The notes beneath the pieces are model-generated. The model did no database searches, was not told the DNA's origin, and worked only from the letters and a program-made list of their open reading frames with translations. A stretch of 64,000 nt of DNA from DASRJW01 sp964567755 (lineage in GTDB: Bacteria > Krumholzibacteriota > Krumholzibacteriia > G020349025). Made by a program: the position numbers and the translations under genes. Each line of letters opens with the position of its first letter. Within the stretch, counting starts at the first letter, position 1. Below are positions 36,665 through 45,337 of the stretch, piece after piece. The DNA lies in contig CAZMNW010000047.1 in NCBI GenBank assembly GCA_964567755.1, positions 103,121 through 167,120 of the forward strand. The letters are read 5' to 3'.

Positions 36665-37274
36665 GACGCGCCTCCAGGGGAAGGTGTCGCCGAAGTTCCA
36701 TGCCAGGGCGGGCAGGAGAATGTCACAAGATCGCCGCGGTCTTCCAGGAAATCTAGGGGACCAGGTCGGGAATCGCGCCCGTCCCTCGACATCTTGTGCG
36801 GCGGGGAAGAGGACCGGTCGGACGTGCGCCGGTGTGATGGGAACGCCGTCCGGTCCTTGCAGGACTGGCGGGCCGCGAATCACGCCTGTCGCAACGAGCA
36901 AACGGCGACGACGGACTCGACGGGCGCCCGGCTGGCCGAGGAGAGCGGGGCACCAGCCGATGCTTGTCCGCTCCGATAACCGGCACCGTGGCAGATCGGA
37001 ACCCCGCGAAACCGCGGGATCACGCCACCACGTCCCGAACAGGAACCATCCCAAAGGTAGGAAGGGGGGATATCCCCCGCAAGGGGCTCGGGACCAGACC
37101 ATTGCCAGGTCGGTCCGGAGTCTCAGGTCTGCAGAATTTGCTCTGTTCTCCGCGGGCCGCGTGATTTTCCTCGATGATTCGGAGCAAAAATATCAGCGAT
37201 CAGGCTTGACGTTTCACGGAAGTGCCGCGTAGTATTTCCCTCGTTCCGCTTAAACCGTCTCGAGGAGGCGCCCC
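36665..37274. other. Gene-free region with promoter at its right end
   Basis: No gene is recognisable on either strand in these 610 bases. A short hairpin (CCCCGCG/CGCGGG area near 37,005-37,020) and a purine-rich block near 37,060 are seen. The only clear signal is the promoter at 37206-37235. Confidence 0.55.
37206..37235 (+). promoter_or_regulatory. Sigma-70-type promoter for the secreted protein gene
   Basis: TTGACG at 37206-37211 and TAGTAT at 37230-37235 with an 18-base spacer, 40 bases before the GTG start at 37275. The closest match to consensus in the window. Confidence 0.65.
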
Positions 37275-37922
37275 GTGAAGTTTCGCCATTGCATGCTCTC
37301 AGCCGGGATGCTCTTTGCCTTGCTCGCCGCCGCCGCCGCCGGCGCGAGCGCGCAGACAAGCTGCGGCAACAACGACTTCAATCTGACATCCGATGCTTCC
37401 GCCCAAGGACTGCTCGTCGCCGGGAACTCGGGTTACCGCGGCTACGTCACGTCCGGGAACTTGGCGCCCGGCACGTGGTCGCTCACCATCAACGATACAG
37501 GCTGGCCGACATCCACGAACTCGCGGCGGAATTACGTTCGCAGCAACTACTACACCTACGACTCGGTGAATCACGTGTTCCGTGCCACGTTCCCGACCAC
37601 CATGGTGGCCTTCCAACTCATCAGCACGAACATGCAATTCAATGGCGTCGCGCAGGTGACGATGGAGGCTCCCGACACCGTGCCTTACGACGGCGTCATG
37701 AGCAACACCGAGTTCAACGGGGCACAGACTTTCATCGCTTCCACTGACACACCCTGCGGAACGAGCACGCCCGTTTGCGGCGGTCCTGGATCGGGCCAAG
37801 GCAACGCGATGGGCTCGGGCGGAGTGTCTTCGCCGATCATCGGCGCCATGACGACGCAGCCGTGTGCCGTCGCGGTCGAAAACCAGGTCTGGGGCGGCGT
37901 CAAGGTCCGGTTCCGCGACTGA
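37275..37922 (+). CDS. Small secreted protein of unknown function
   Basis: A 215-residue protein with a clear signal peptide (LFALLAAAAAGASAQ) and no recognisable domain. The mature part is Asn/Thr/Ser/Gly-rich, neutral, with five cysteines (one near the mature N-terminus, the rest in TPCGTSTPVCGG and QPCAV), hinting at disulfides. It begins with GTG at 37275 after GAGGAGG, has its own good promoter and a strong terminator, so it is a monocistronic, probably well-expressed gene. It resembles short beta-rich surface proteins but I cannot name a family. Confidence 0.75.
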   Translation: MKFRHCMLSAGMLFALLAAAAAGASAQTSCGNNDFNLTSDASAQGLLVAGNSGYRGYVTSGNLAPGTWSLTINDTGWPTSTNSRRNYVRSNYYTYDSVNHVFRATFPTTMVAFQLISTNMQFNGVAQVTMEAPDTVPYDGVMSNTEFNGAQTFIASTDTPCGTSTPVCGGPGSGQGNAMGSGGVSSPIIGAMTTQPCAVAVENQVWGGVKVRFRD

Positions 37923-37942
37923 ACGAGCTTCTCGCATTCCTC

Positions 37943-37980
37943 GAGAACGGCCGGCCACTTGCGCCGGCCGTTCTCGTTTT
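37943..37980 (+). terminator. Strong intrinsic terminator
   Basis: A perfect 13-bp stem GAGAACGGCCGGC with its complement, a 7-base loop and GTTTT, 20 bases after the secreted-protein stop. Confidence 0.92.
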
Positions 37981-38043
37981 GGCCCAACGATTTGCACGCC
38001 TCCATCGAGACTCGCTATGATCACAGCCGGGAAGGAGTACCCG

Positions 38044-38814
38044 ATGACCCTCGATCTACGGCGAAGCTCTTCGGCTCTGATCGGCCTCGTGCTCTGCGTA
38101 ACGGCGAGTCGCACCCTGGCCCAACCACCCTCCGAGCGACTGACCCTCACCACGGCGGACGGCCAGCAGATCTTCGCCTTTTGGTACGCGAAGGACATGA
38201 CGCGGCAGAGCCCCGTCGCGCTGCTGTTGCACAACCCGGGTGCGACGCACTCCAACTGGCTGCCGATCCTCGAACCATTGCAACGCGCCGGTTTTCGGAT
38301 TCTGGCCATCGATTTCCGTGGTCATGGAGATTCGAAAGAAACCACGCCGGAAGCGTACGAGGCCATGCGGCAGCGCGATTCCACGCCCTACCGCGCCATG
38401 ATTCACGACGTCGAGGCCGCCGTGCAGTGGTTGATGCAAGAGCAGAAGATCGGCCCCGAACGCATCGGACTGATCGGCGGCGAGTTCGCCGCCAACCTCG
38501 CTCTCGAGGCCATGGCGCGCAACCGCGCGCTGGGTGCCGTCGTCGCCATGAGCCCGTCGAAGAATTATTTTTCCTTTCCGCTCGAAGCGACGACGAAAAA
38601 AATCGGCAACAAGCCGATTTTCGTCATGGTCCCGAAGCAAATCCTGAACGAAGGCGCGAGCCAGATCCAAGAACAGCAACGCAACAACCCCGGCTTCGAG
38701 ATCAAGATCTACCCGAAATACGAGTTCCATGGAGTGCACACGCTCGGACTGTCCTGGCGGGTCGAAGACACCATCGCCACCTGGATGAAGAAAGTCTTCG
38801 GGCTCGATCCCTGA
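38044..38814 (+). CDS. Exported alpha/beta-hydrolase-fold protein lacking the Ser nucleophile
   Basis: A 256-residue protein with a signal peptide (SALIGLVLCVTASRTLAQ) and a full alpha/beta-hydrolase layout: LLLHNPGATHSNW (oxyanion region), AIDFRGHGDS, and a C-terminal GVHTLGL His. At the nucleophile elbow, where relatives have GASxGA, the sequence is GLIGGEFAANLALE: the nucleophile position is Glu and the second Gly is Ala. It is therefore probably not a conventional esterase; it could be a pseudoenzyme or binding protein. ATG at 38044 follows GGAAGGAG. Monocistronic between a terminator and der. Confidence 0.78.
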   Translation: MTLDLRRSSSALIGLVLCVTASRTLAQPPSERLTLTTADGQQIFAFWYAKDMTRQSPVALLLHNPGATHSNWLPILEPLQRAGFRILAIDFRGHGDSKETTPEAYEAMRQRDSTPYRAMIHDVEAAVQWLMQEQKIGPERIGLIGGEFAANLALEAMARNRALGAVVAMSPSKNYFSFPLEATTKKIGNKPIFVMVPKQILNEGASQIQEQQRNNPGFEIKIYPKYEFHGVHTLGLSWRVEDTIATWMKKVFGLDP

Positions 38815-39007
38815 TCCGCGATCTTCCGTCGCCCGACTCGACCCCAGACCTCGGCTATCTCCTCCACGCACAACCGCTTTCGGCCCTGCCTTCGAGTCCG
38901 CTTTTCTTTGACCGCTAGCCCCCACTGTGATAGGAGTTTCCGGGTTCCATTTGAGAAGCCCCGTGAAGGCCCGTCGGGGGAAACCGGAGCGGCGGCGGAG
39001 GCACAGC

Positions 39008-40339
39008 ATGCACCGAGCGACGGTAGCCATCGTCGGCCGACCGAACGTCGGGAAATCGACGCTCTTCAACCGCATCCTGCGCCGGCGTGAAGCGCTCGTC
39101 CACGATCTACCCGGCGTGACCCGCGATCGCCACTACGGGGCCACCACCTGGAACGGACGACCTTTCTACATCGTCGACACGGGGGGATTGTTGCCGCGTG
39201 CCGAGGGCATGGATGCCTTGGTGCGCGAGAGCGCACTCGTGGCGCTCGACGAGGCGGATCTCCTGGTCGTGGTGGTCGATTTGCGCGCCGGCATCACGGA
39301 CCTGGATCAAGAGCTCGCATCTCTGGTGCAACGACGCGCGAAACCGGCGCTGGTCGTGGTCAACAAGTGCGAATTCCTCGGGGACGGCGCCGCGAGCGAG
39401 TTCTGGAAGCTCGGACTCGGCGAGCCGTTGCCCATCTCGGCCTTGCACGGCGAGGGGACGGGTGAGCTGCTCGATCGCATCGTGGCGGGTCTGCCACAAG
39501 CGGCGCCGCCACCCATCACGGGCAACGCTGACCTGGCGGTCGCGATCGTCGGGCGCCCCAACGTCGGCAAAAGCTCGCTGGTGAACGCGCTCCTCGGCGA
39601 GCCCCGCGTCCTGGTGTCCCCGGAGCCCGGAACGACGCGCGACAGCATCGACTCGCGTCTGCGCTGGCACGGCCACGCCATCGATCTCGTCGACACCGCG
39701 GGGTTGCGACGACGATCGCGCGTCCAGGAAGCCATCGAGACTTTCAGCGCGCTGCGCACGTTGCGCAGCATCGACCGCGCTGATGTCTGCGTGTTCCTCC
39801 TCGATGCGACCATGCAGATCGCGCAGCAGGATGCACGCATCGCCGGGCGGATCCACCACGCCGGCAAAGGCCTGGTGGTTTGCTTCAACAAGTGGGATCT
39901 AGTGGAGAAGGATACGTCCACCGCCATCGCCTACGAACGCATCTTTCGCAGCCAGTTCCCCTTCGCACGCTACGCCCCGCTACTCTACGTCTCGGCGACA
40001 CACGGGCAGCGCGTGCACAAGGTGCTGGAGAGCGCCTGGAGCGTCGGCGAAGCCCGCGCGCGCGCGTTTCCCACCGCGCAGGTCAACCGCGTGCTCGAAG
40101 ACGCGACGCGCCGGCGGCCGCCGCATTACTACGGCGGCGGCAATGGCCAGGTGAAATACGGCCTGCAGGTGGGCGTCCGGCCGCCACGATTCGCGTTGTA
40201 CGTCAACAATCCGGAGTTCTTCGATCGCACGTATCTGCGCTACCTGAACAACATGTTGCGCGATGCCTTCGAGTTCCCCGGAACGCCGCTCCGCATCGAG
40301 CTGCGCACGAGCCCCAGCGACGGCGTGGAGGTCGTATGA
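39008..40339 (+). CDS. der: Ribosome-assembly GTPase Der (EngA)
   Basis: Double-GTPase needed for maturation of the 50S subunit. The 443 residues have two G domains: first P-loop VGRPNVGKSTLF with DTGG, second VGRPNVGKSSLV with DTAG and FNKWD. A KH-like C-terminal domain follows. In the first G domain the guanine-specificity motif reads NKCE rather than NKxD, a conservative Asp-to-Glu change. The ATG at 39008 follows GGCGGAGG. The stop overlaps plsY by 4 bases. Confidence 0.95.
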   Translation: MHRATVAIVGRPNVGKSTLFNRILRRREALVHDLPGVTRDRHYGATTWNGRPFYIVDTGGLLPRAEGMDALVRESALVALDEADLLVVVVDLRAGITDLDQELASLVQRRAKPALVVVNKCEFLGDGAASEFWKLGLGEPLPISALHGEGTGELLDRIVAGLPQAAPPPITGNADLAVAIVGRPNVGKSSLVNALLGEPRVLVSPEPGTTRDSIDSRLRWHGHAIDLVDTAGLRRRSRVQEAIETFSALRTLRSIDRADVCVFLLDATMQIAQQDARIAGRIHHAGKGLVVCFNKWDLVEKDTSTAIAYERIFRSQFPFARYAPLLYVSATHGQRVHKVLESAWSVGEARARAFPTAQVNRVLEDATRRRPPHYYGGGNGQVKYGLQVGVRPPRFALYVNNPEFFDRTYLRYLNNMLRDAFEFPGTPLRIELRTSPSDGVEVV

Positions 40340-41001
40340 GACTCGCGGCCGCATTGGTGCTGTCCTATCTCGTGGGCTCGATCCCGTGGAGCCTGTTGGC
40401 GGCACGCCTCTTCGGCGGCGTCGACCTGCGCAAGGTCGGCAGCGGCAACCTGGGAGCGACAAATGTCTTCCGCGCCCTCGGGGCCTGGACGGCGCTCGCG
40501 GTGCTGGCGCTCGATGCAGCCAAGGGCGCCGTCGCGGTTCTGCTCATCGCGCGTTTGCCGTCGCCCGTCCTCGGGCCGGGCGGGGGAGCGACGTTGTGCG
40601 GTCTGGCTGCTATTCTCGGTCACATGTTCCCGTTCTATCTCGGTTTCCGTGGCGGCAAGGGCATCGCCACCTCCGCCGGAGTTTTCGCCGCGCTCGAACC
40701 GACTGCTTTCTGCGTGTGTCTGGGTGTGTTCGCCATCGCATTCCTGGCCTCCGGCGGCATTGTGTCGCTTGGCAGTCTGCTCGGATCGCTGGCGCTGCCG
40801 ATTGCGATCGGCGTTTCCGGCGCTGCACGCGACTCGATCGATTGGACGCGCCTACTGCTCGTCTGTGCCCTTGTCGTCGTCGTCTGGGTCCGGCACGCGG
40901 CCAACATCCAGCGCCTCGTTCGCGGCAACGAAAAAGGCCTCTTGCGACAGAGGCGCAACCAAGGTGCCGCATTGACAGGCGTGCAGGAGGAGATGCGATG
41001 A
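40336..41001 (+). CDS. plsY: Glycerol-3-phosphate acyltransferase PlsY
   Basis: Integral inner-membrane enzyme that acylates glycerol-3-phosphate with acyl-phosphate, the first step of phosphatidic acid synthesis. The 221 residues form five or so membrane segments with the conserved loops SGNLGATNVFR, FRGGKGIATSAG and VWVRHAANIQRLVRGNE. It is coupled to der (ATGA) and gpsA (ATGA); gpsA makes its substrate. Together with PlsC in Cmk::PlsC this completes the acylation steps. Confidence 0.95.
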   Translation: MRLAAALVLSYLVGSIPWSLLAARLFGGVDLRKVGSGNLGATNVFRALGAWTALAVLALDAAKGAVAVLLIARLPSPVLGPGGGATLCGLAAILGHMFPFYLGFRGGKGIATSAGVFAALEPTAFCVCLGVFAIAFLASGGIVSLGSLLGSLALPIAIGVSGAARDSIDWTRLLLVCALVVVVWVRHAANIQRLVRGNEKGLLRQRRNQGAALTGVQEEMR

Positions 41002-42017
41002 GCACTGTCGCGATCCTCGGCGCGGGCAGCTGGGGAACGGCGCTCGCCGTGCTCTTGGCAGAGAAAAGGCCCTGGCTGTGGGACCACCGGCCCGAGCGCG
41101 CCGCCGCGCTTTTGCATTCGCGCCGCAACGCGCGCTATCTGCCACAGACCGTGCTCCCTGATTCCATTCGTGTCACGAGCGACCTTGCCTCGGTGGTGGC
41201 CGCATCCGACATGCTCGTCCTCGCGGTGCCCTCGCACGCCATGCGCGAGGTCGCTCGACAGGTCCAGCGCGCCCAGCCCGGCCGCGATCCAATCGCCATC
41301 AACGTGGCGAAGGGTCTCGAGCTCGACACGGGCAAGCGCATGTCCGAGGTGCTGGGCGAAGAGCTGCAGCACTCGGCCAAGCAGATCGTGTCGCTCGTGG
41401 GGCCGAGCCATGCGGAAGAGGTCGTTCGCGGCATGCCGACCACGGTCGTCGTGGCTGGCAGTGACGAACAGGTGTTGCAGCGCGTGCAGGAACTCTTCAC
41501 CACCGAGACGTTTCGGGTCTACACGAACCCCGATTTGGTCGGCGTCGAACTCGGAGTGTCGCTCAAGAATGTCATCGCCATCGCAGCCGGCATTTGCGAT
41601 GGTCTCGGTTTCGGGGACAATAGCCGCGGCGCCTTGTTCACGCGCGGGCTGGCCGAGATGACACGCCTCGGCACCGCGCTCGGCGCGCGCGCCGAAACTT
41701 TCGCCGGTCTGGCGGGTCTCGGCGACCTCGTCACCACCGCCACCAGCCGGCACAGCCGCAACCGCAATCTCGGCGAAGCCATTGGTCGTGGCAGTTCCTT
41801 GCCCGAGGCGCTCGCGGCCATCGACCAAGTGGCGGAAGGCGTGCGCACCACGCGCGCCGCCATGGAGCTGTCTCGCCAGCACAACGTCGAGATGCCGATC
41901 ACAGCGCAAGTGTTCCAGATTCTCTTCGAGGGCAAAGACCCTCGCCAGGCGTTGCGAGACCTCATGCTTCGCGCTCCCAAACCGGAGTCGTGGAGCGCAA
42001 CGAGAGGAGCCTCATGA
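40998..42017 (+). CDS. gpsA: NAD(P)-dependent glycerol-3-phosphate dehydrogenase
   Basis: Reduces dihydroxyacetone phosphate to glycerol-3-phosphate for lipid synthesis. The 339-residue protein has the Rossmann motif ILGAGSWGTALA at residues 6-17, the VGPSHAEEV segment, SLKNVIAIAAGICDGLGFGDNSRGAL with the catalytic Lys, and GLAGLGDLVTTATS. Length is normal. Overlaps plsY and the MerR-like gene by 4 bases on each side. Confidence 0.96.
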   Translation: MSTVAILGAGSWGTALAVLLAEKRPWLWDHRPERAAALLHSRRNARYLPQTVLPDSIRVTSDLASVVAASDMLVLAVPSHAMREVARQVQRAQPGRDPIAINVAKGLELDTGKRMSEVLGEELQHSAKQIVSLVGPSHAEEVVRGMPTTVVVAGSDEQVLQRVQELFTTETFRVYTNPDLVGVELGVSLKNVIAIAAGICDGLGFGDNSRGALFTRGLAEMTRLGTALGARAETFAGLAGLGDLVTTATSRHSRNRNLGEAIGRGSSLPEALAAIDQVAEGVRTTRAAMELSRQHNVEMPITAQVFQILFEGKDPRQALRDLMLRAPKPESWSATRGAS

Positions 42018-42370
42018 CCATCCCGAACAAGCTCTACTTCTCGATCAGCGAAGTGGCGGACATGACTGGCGTCAAGCCGCACGTGTTGCGCTATTGGGAA
42101 TCGGAGTTTTCGGACCTGCGACCGAAAAAGAACCGCGCCGGGAATCGCAGCTATCGCGAACGCGACATTCGCATGGTCATGGCCATCCGCGACCTGCTGT
42201 ATCAACAGGGCTACACCATCCAAGGGGCGCGCTTGCAGCTGCGCGAGCGCATGCGTCGTGACGAACCCGCGGCGCAGCTGGTGACCGCCACGGTGGAGGA
42301 CGCAAAGAGCGGCACCGTGTTGAAGTTCTTGAAGGACGAGCTCCAGGCCTTGCGCCGGAGACTCGACTGA
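42014..42370 (+). CDS. MerR-family regulator
   Basis: A 118-residue DNA-binding protein with a winged helix-turn-helix of the MerR type (YFSISEVADMTGVKPHVLRYWE, RSYRERDIRMV) and a short coiled tail. There are no cysteines or effector domain, so it is the minimal kind often found after gpsA or next to ihfA-like genes; its target is unknown. It starts inside the gpsA stop (ATGA) behind GAGAGGAG. Confidence 0.87.
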   Translation: MTIPNKLYFSISEVADMTGVKPHVLRYWESEFSDLRPKKNRAGNRSYRERDIRMVMAIRDLLYQQGYTIQGARLQLRERMRRDEPAAQLVTATVEDAKSGTVLKFLKDELQALRRRLD

Positions 42371-42371
42371 G

Positions 42372-42950
42372 ATGCCGCTCCAGCTCCCTGTGGGTGGCAG
42401 CGGCCCGCCGCACGAACCGCCGCCCTACGGCGGCCTGGGGCCAGACGGCTGGGCGCGCGGGCGGACCTTCCTGGAACTGGTGGAATCGGCGGGCACGGCG
42501 GCGGCGGCGGCGCTCGCAGCGGCCTTCGCCGCCACCGAGGTCGAAGAAACGCGGCGCGCATTCTTCAGCGCCTACCCACGGCCGGTGCGCGTCCTGGCTC
42601 TCGCCGATCTCGGCTGCACCGACAGCGTGACGAATGTAGGGCAAGCGGAGCGGCTGTTCACCTTGGGGCAGCACATCTGGATGCGCATTTTCCTGGCAGA
42701 GGAGCACGCGGACGTGCGGCAATTGTTCGCGAGCCCCGAGCTGCCTCTCCTCGTCTTCTTCGGCGCCGACAAACGCGAGTTCGGACGTTGGGGTCCGCGG
42801 CCGCATGCATTGCTGGATGCCGAAGGCAACGTCGCGCCCGCAGCGCGCGTCGCGTTCCGCGATGACTTCTATGCCCGCAACCGCGGGCGCGATCTTGCCG
42901 CCGAGCTCGTTGCACGACTCGCTGCGCACACAGACCCCGGCGCGGCCTAG
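42372..42950 (+). CDS. Thioredoxin-like protein (Thioredoxin_9-type)
   Basis: A 192-residue soluble protein. The middle part (VLALADLGCTDSVTNVGQAERL, MRIFLAEEHADVRQLF, LPLLVFFGADKREFGRWGPRP) follows the pattern of thioredoxin-like proteins that carry a single conserved Cys after the first strand and end with a GRWGPRP segment. The canonical second Cys is absent (GCTDSV), so it is not a standard dithiol oxidoreductase. A Pro/Gly-rich N-terminus of about 25 residues precedes. It starts 1 base after the MerR-like stop. Family assignment is by pattern and moderately sure. Confidence 0.6.
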   Translation: MPLQLPVGGSGPPHEPPPYGGLGPDGWARGRTFLELVESAGTAAAAALAAAFAATEVEETRRAFFSAYPRPVRVLALADLGCTDSVTNVGQAERLFTLGQHIWMRIFLAEEHADVRQLFASPELPLLVFFGADKREFGRWGPRPHALLDAEGNVAPAARVAFRDDFYARNRGRDLAAELVARLAAHTDPGAA

Positions 42951-43036
42951 ATCCGTCCGCAGCGTGCAACCCTCTGCCTTGCCCGCTCCGAACCGGGCTG
43001 ATACGATGGGCGCCCGTGGAGCGCTCGATCTGCAAT

Positions 43037-43113
43037 CGGGGCGTAGCGCAGCCTGGTAGCGCACCTGCATGGGGTGCAGGTGGTCGCTGGTTCAAATCCA
43101 GTCGCCCCGACCA
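43037..43113 (+). tRNA. tRNA-Pro (anticodon GGG)
   Basis: A 77-nt cloverleaf with acceptor CGGGGCG/CGCCCCG, the C1-G72 pair typical of tRNA-Pro, anticodon loop ATGGGGT, T-arm TGGTTCAAATCCA and encoded CCA. Confidence 0.95.
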
Positions 43114-43117
43114 GCAT

Positions 43118-43138
43118 GGGGGCCCGCGATGGGCCCCC
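43118..43138 (+). terminator. Hairpin after tRNA-Pro(GGG)
   Basis: A perfect 8-bp stem GGGGGCCC/GGGCCCCC with loop GCGAT begins 5 bases after the tRNA. Only TT follows, so termination is possible but not certain; surE starts 41 bases later. Confidence 0.5.
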
Positions 43139-43179
43139 TTCGTCGCCTTCCTCGCTTCGCGACATTCGGCGGAGTCGTG

Positions 43180-43941
43180 ATGCGCTTCCTCCTCACCAAC
43201 GACGACGGCATCCGCGCCACCGGCCTGGCGGCGCTCGAGCGCGCCGTCACCGGGCTCGGGGAAATCCGCGTCGTGGCCCCCGATCGTGAGCGCAGCGGCG
43301 CCGGCCATTCGCTCACGCTCGATCACCCATTGCGCGTCGCGACCTTCGATGCCTCGCATCACGCAGTCTCCGGCACACCCACCGACGCCGTACTGCTCGC
43401 GGTCGAGAAGCTGCTGGCCGAGCGCCCCGACTGGGTGCTCTCGGGCATCAATCACGGTCCCAACATGGGCGAAGACGTCACGTATTCAGGGACCGTCGCT
43501 GCTGCGATCGAGGCCACGATTCTCGGCATCCCCGCCATCGCCATCTCGGTCGCCGGGCGCGAGAACTTGCAGTTCGAACCCTTGCAGCCGCTGGTGCGCA
43601 GCCTCGTCGAAGCGTTGTTGCGTTTTCCTCTCGGCCGCAACCGGCTGCTCAACGTCAACATCCCGAACCTCGCCCCCGAGCACATCCGTGGTATCCGCGT
43701 CACGCGGCTTGGTTCGCGCCAGTACATCGACAGCGTCGTCGAGCAACAGGACCCGCGTGGACGCAGTTACTATTGGGTCGGAGGCACGGGGCCGGAATGG
43801 GCCGTGGACGGTCATTCCGATGCATCCGCCGTGCAACAAGGCTTTGTCTCGGTAACGCCGCTTCTCGTCGACCTGACCGATTACCGCGCACTCGTTGAAC
43901 TGGAGGCCTTCGTCGAGTCATGGCAGTCACCACCGATGTGA
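43180..43941 (+). CDS. surE: 5'/3'-nucleotidase SurE
   Basis: Metal-dependent nucleoside monophosphatase, 253 residues. The N-terminus MRFLLTNDDGIRATGL carries the two metal-binding Asp residues; GAGHSLT, SGTPTDAV and SGINHGPNMGEDVTYSGTVAAA are the family blocks. ATG at 43180 follows GGCGGAG; the in-frame upstream extension is tRNA sequence. The 3' end overlaps pcm by 22 bases. surE-pcm adjacency is common in bacteria and reflects a shared role in stress survival. Confidence 0.96.
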   Translation: MRFLLTNDDGIRATGLAALERAVTGLGEIRVVAPDRERSGAGHSLTLDHPLRVATFDASHHAVSGTPTDAVLLAVEKLLAERPDWVLSGINHGPNMGEDVTYSGTVAAAIEATILGIPAIAISVAGRENLQFEPLQPLVRSLVEALLRFPLGRNRLLNVNIPNLAPEHIRGIRVTRLGSRQYIDSVVEQQDPRGRSYYWVGGTGPEWAVDGHSDASAVQQGFVSVTPLLVDLTDYRALVELEAFVESWQSPPM

Positions 43942-44606
43942 AGCTCGCGCTCGCCCGGCGGCGCATGGTGGAAGGCGTGCGCGCGAGCCGCGGCGTGGAA
44001 GATGCGCGTGTGCTCGGTGCCATGCTGCACGTCGAGCGCCATTGCTTCGTTGCGGCAGCGTTGGTGGACAAAGCCTACGGGCCGCACGCACTCCCCATCG
44101 GCGCGGGACAGAAAACGCCACCGCCCGACACCGTGGCGTTGATGGCCGAGGCGTTGCAGCTTCGCGGCGGGGAACGCGTTCTCGAGATCGGCACCGGCAG
44201 TGGCTATCAAACGGCGATTTTAGCGTGCATGGCCCGCGAGGTGTGCAGCCTCGAACGCGAGCCGGAGCTGGCGCGGCCCGCCGCAGCCCTGCTGCACGCG
44301 CTCGGTTACGACAACGTGCGCGTCGACATCGCGGCCGACCTGCGCTGGCCCGCACACTCGACGTTCGACGCGATTCACGTGAGCGCCGCCGCTCCGGAAG
44401 TGCCGGGGCTGCTCTTCGATCAACTCGCCCCTGGGGGCCGGCTCGTACTTCCGGTGGGCCGTCATCCACACCAGCGCCTGTTGCTCTTGGTGCGGAAGGA
44501 AGGCTATGTGGCGACGTCAAACCTCGGCGCCTGCCGTTTCTCGCCGCTTATGGGCCGCGTCCCGGCACCAGCGTGGCCTGGACAGGCCCCGCGCGAGCCC
44601 CTATAG
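43920..44606 (+). CDS. pcm: Protein-L-isoaspartate O-methyltransferase
   Basis: Repairs isoaspartyl residues in aged proteins using S-adenosylmethionine. The 228 residues show LPIGAGQKTPPPDTVALMAEAL (family GQTxSQPxxVA, with Gln-Lys-Thr-Pro here), the SAM-binding motif VLEIGTGSGYQTAILA and LAPGGRLVLPVG. It overlaps the end of surE. The tRNA-Pro(CGG) gene follows after 40 bases. Confidence 0.93.
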   Translation: MAVTTDVKLALARRRMVEGVRASRGVEDARVLGAMLHVERHCFVAAALVDKAYGPHALPIGAGQKTPPPDTVALMAEALQLRGGERVLEIGTGSGYQTAILACMAREVCSLEREPELARPAAALLHALGYDNVRVDIAADLRWPAHSTFDAIHVSAAAPEVPGLLFDQLAPGGRLVLPVGRHPHQRLLLLVRKEGYVATSNLGACRFSPLMGRVPAPAWPGQAPREPL

Positions 44607-44646
44607 TGTGCTGGCGGTCGACCCGCCAAGAGCGATTCGATGGTTT

Positions 44647-44723
<77 letters not shown>

Positions 44724-44790
44724 TTTTCCCCCACGCATGCTCGAGCGCGCCGCCCAACCGGGCGCGCGACCCATTCGAACCTGCGGAGTC

Positions 44791-45330
44791 ATGGTGTTCG
44801 ACCGCCAACAAGTCGTGCAGCAGCTCAGCCAGCGCGTGCGCAACGTGCCCGACTTCCCGGTGGCAGGAATCCTGTTCCGCGACATCACGCCGATCCTGCA
44901 AGACCAGAGCGCCTTCCAGTCCGCCGTCGATCTCTTCGTCGAAACCTTTCGCGGCCGCGATGTCGAGGTTTTCGCCGGCATCGAATCACGCGGATTCCTG
45001 TTCGCCGCTCCGACGGCACTCGCGCTTGGCGGCGGCTTCGTCCCCATCCGCAAGGCCGGGAAGCTGCCGGCTGCCAAGGTCGAGCGTTCCTACGACCTCG
45101 AGTACGGGACGGCCACACTCGAGCTGCATCGCGACGCCGTGCGCCGCGGGCAACGCGTCGTCATCATCGACGATCTCCTGGCCACGGGCGGAACCGCACA
45201 GGCGGCCTGCGCGCTCGTCGAGGAGCTCGGGGGCAACGTCCTCGAAGTCGCATTCCTCATCGAGCTCGAGGCCTTGCGTGGACGGGATCGCCTCGTCGGG
45301 CGGCAAGTGACGAGCTTCCTGCGTTATTGA
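44791..45330 (+). CDS. apt: Adenine phosphoribosyltransferase
   Basis: Salvages adenine to AMP with PRPP. The 179-residue protein has FRDITPILQDQ, FAGIESRGFLF and the PRPP-binding loop VVIIDDLLATGGTAQAA. Usual length. ATG at 44791 follows TGCGGAG; an upstream in-frame ATG at 44737 would add 18 non-conserved residues close to the tRNA. Confidence 0.94.
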   Translation: MVFDRQQVVQQLSQRVRNVPDFPVAGILFRDITPILQDQSAFQSAVDLFVETFRGRDVEVFAGIESRGFLFAAPTALALGGGFVPIRKAGKLPAAKVERSYDLEYGTATLELHRDAVRRGQRVVIIDDLLATGGTAQAACALVEELGGNVLEVAFLIELEALRGRDRLVGRQVTSFLRY

Positions 45331-45337
45331 GAACGTC

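Noticed and set aside
36716..36745. Another copy of the ECF promoter motif (TGTCACAA)
   Set aside because: The first block is present but GTTCC does not follow at 15-17 bases, and it does not lie before a gene in the right direction.
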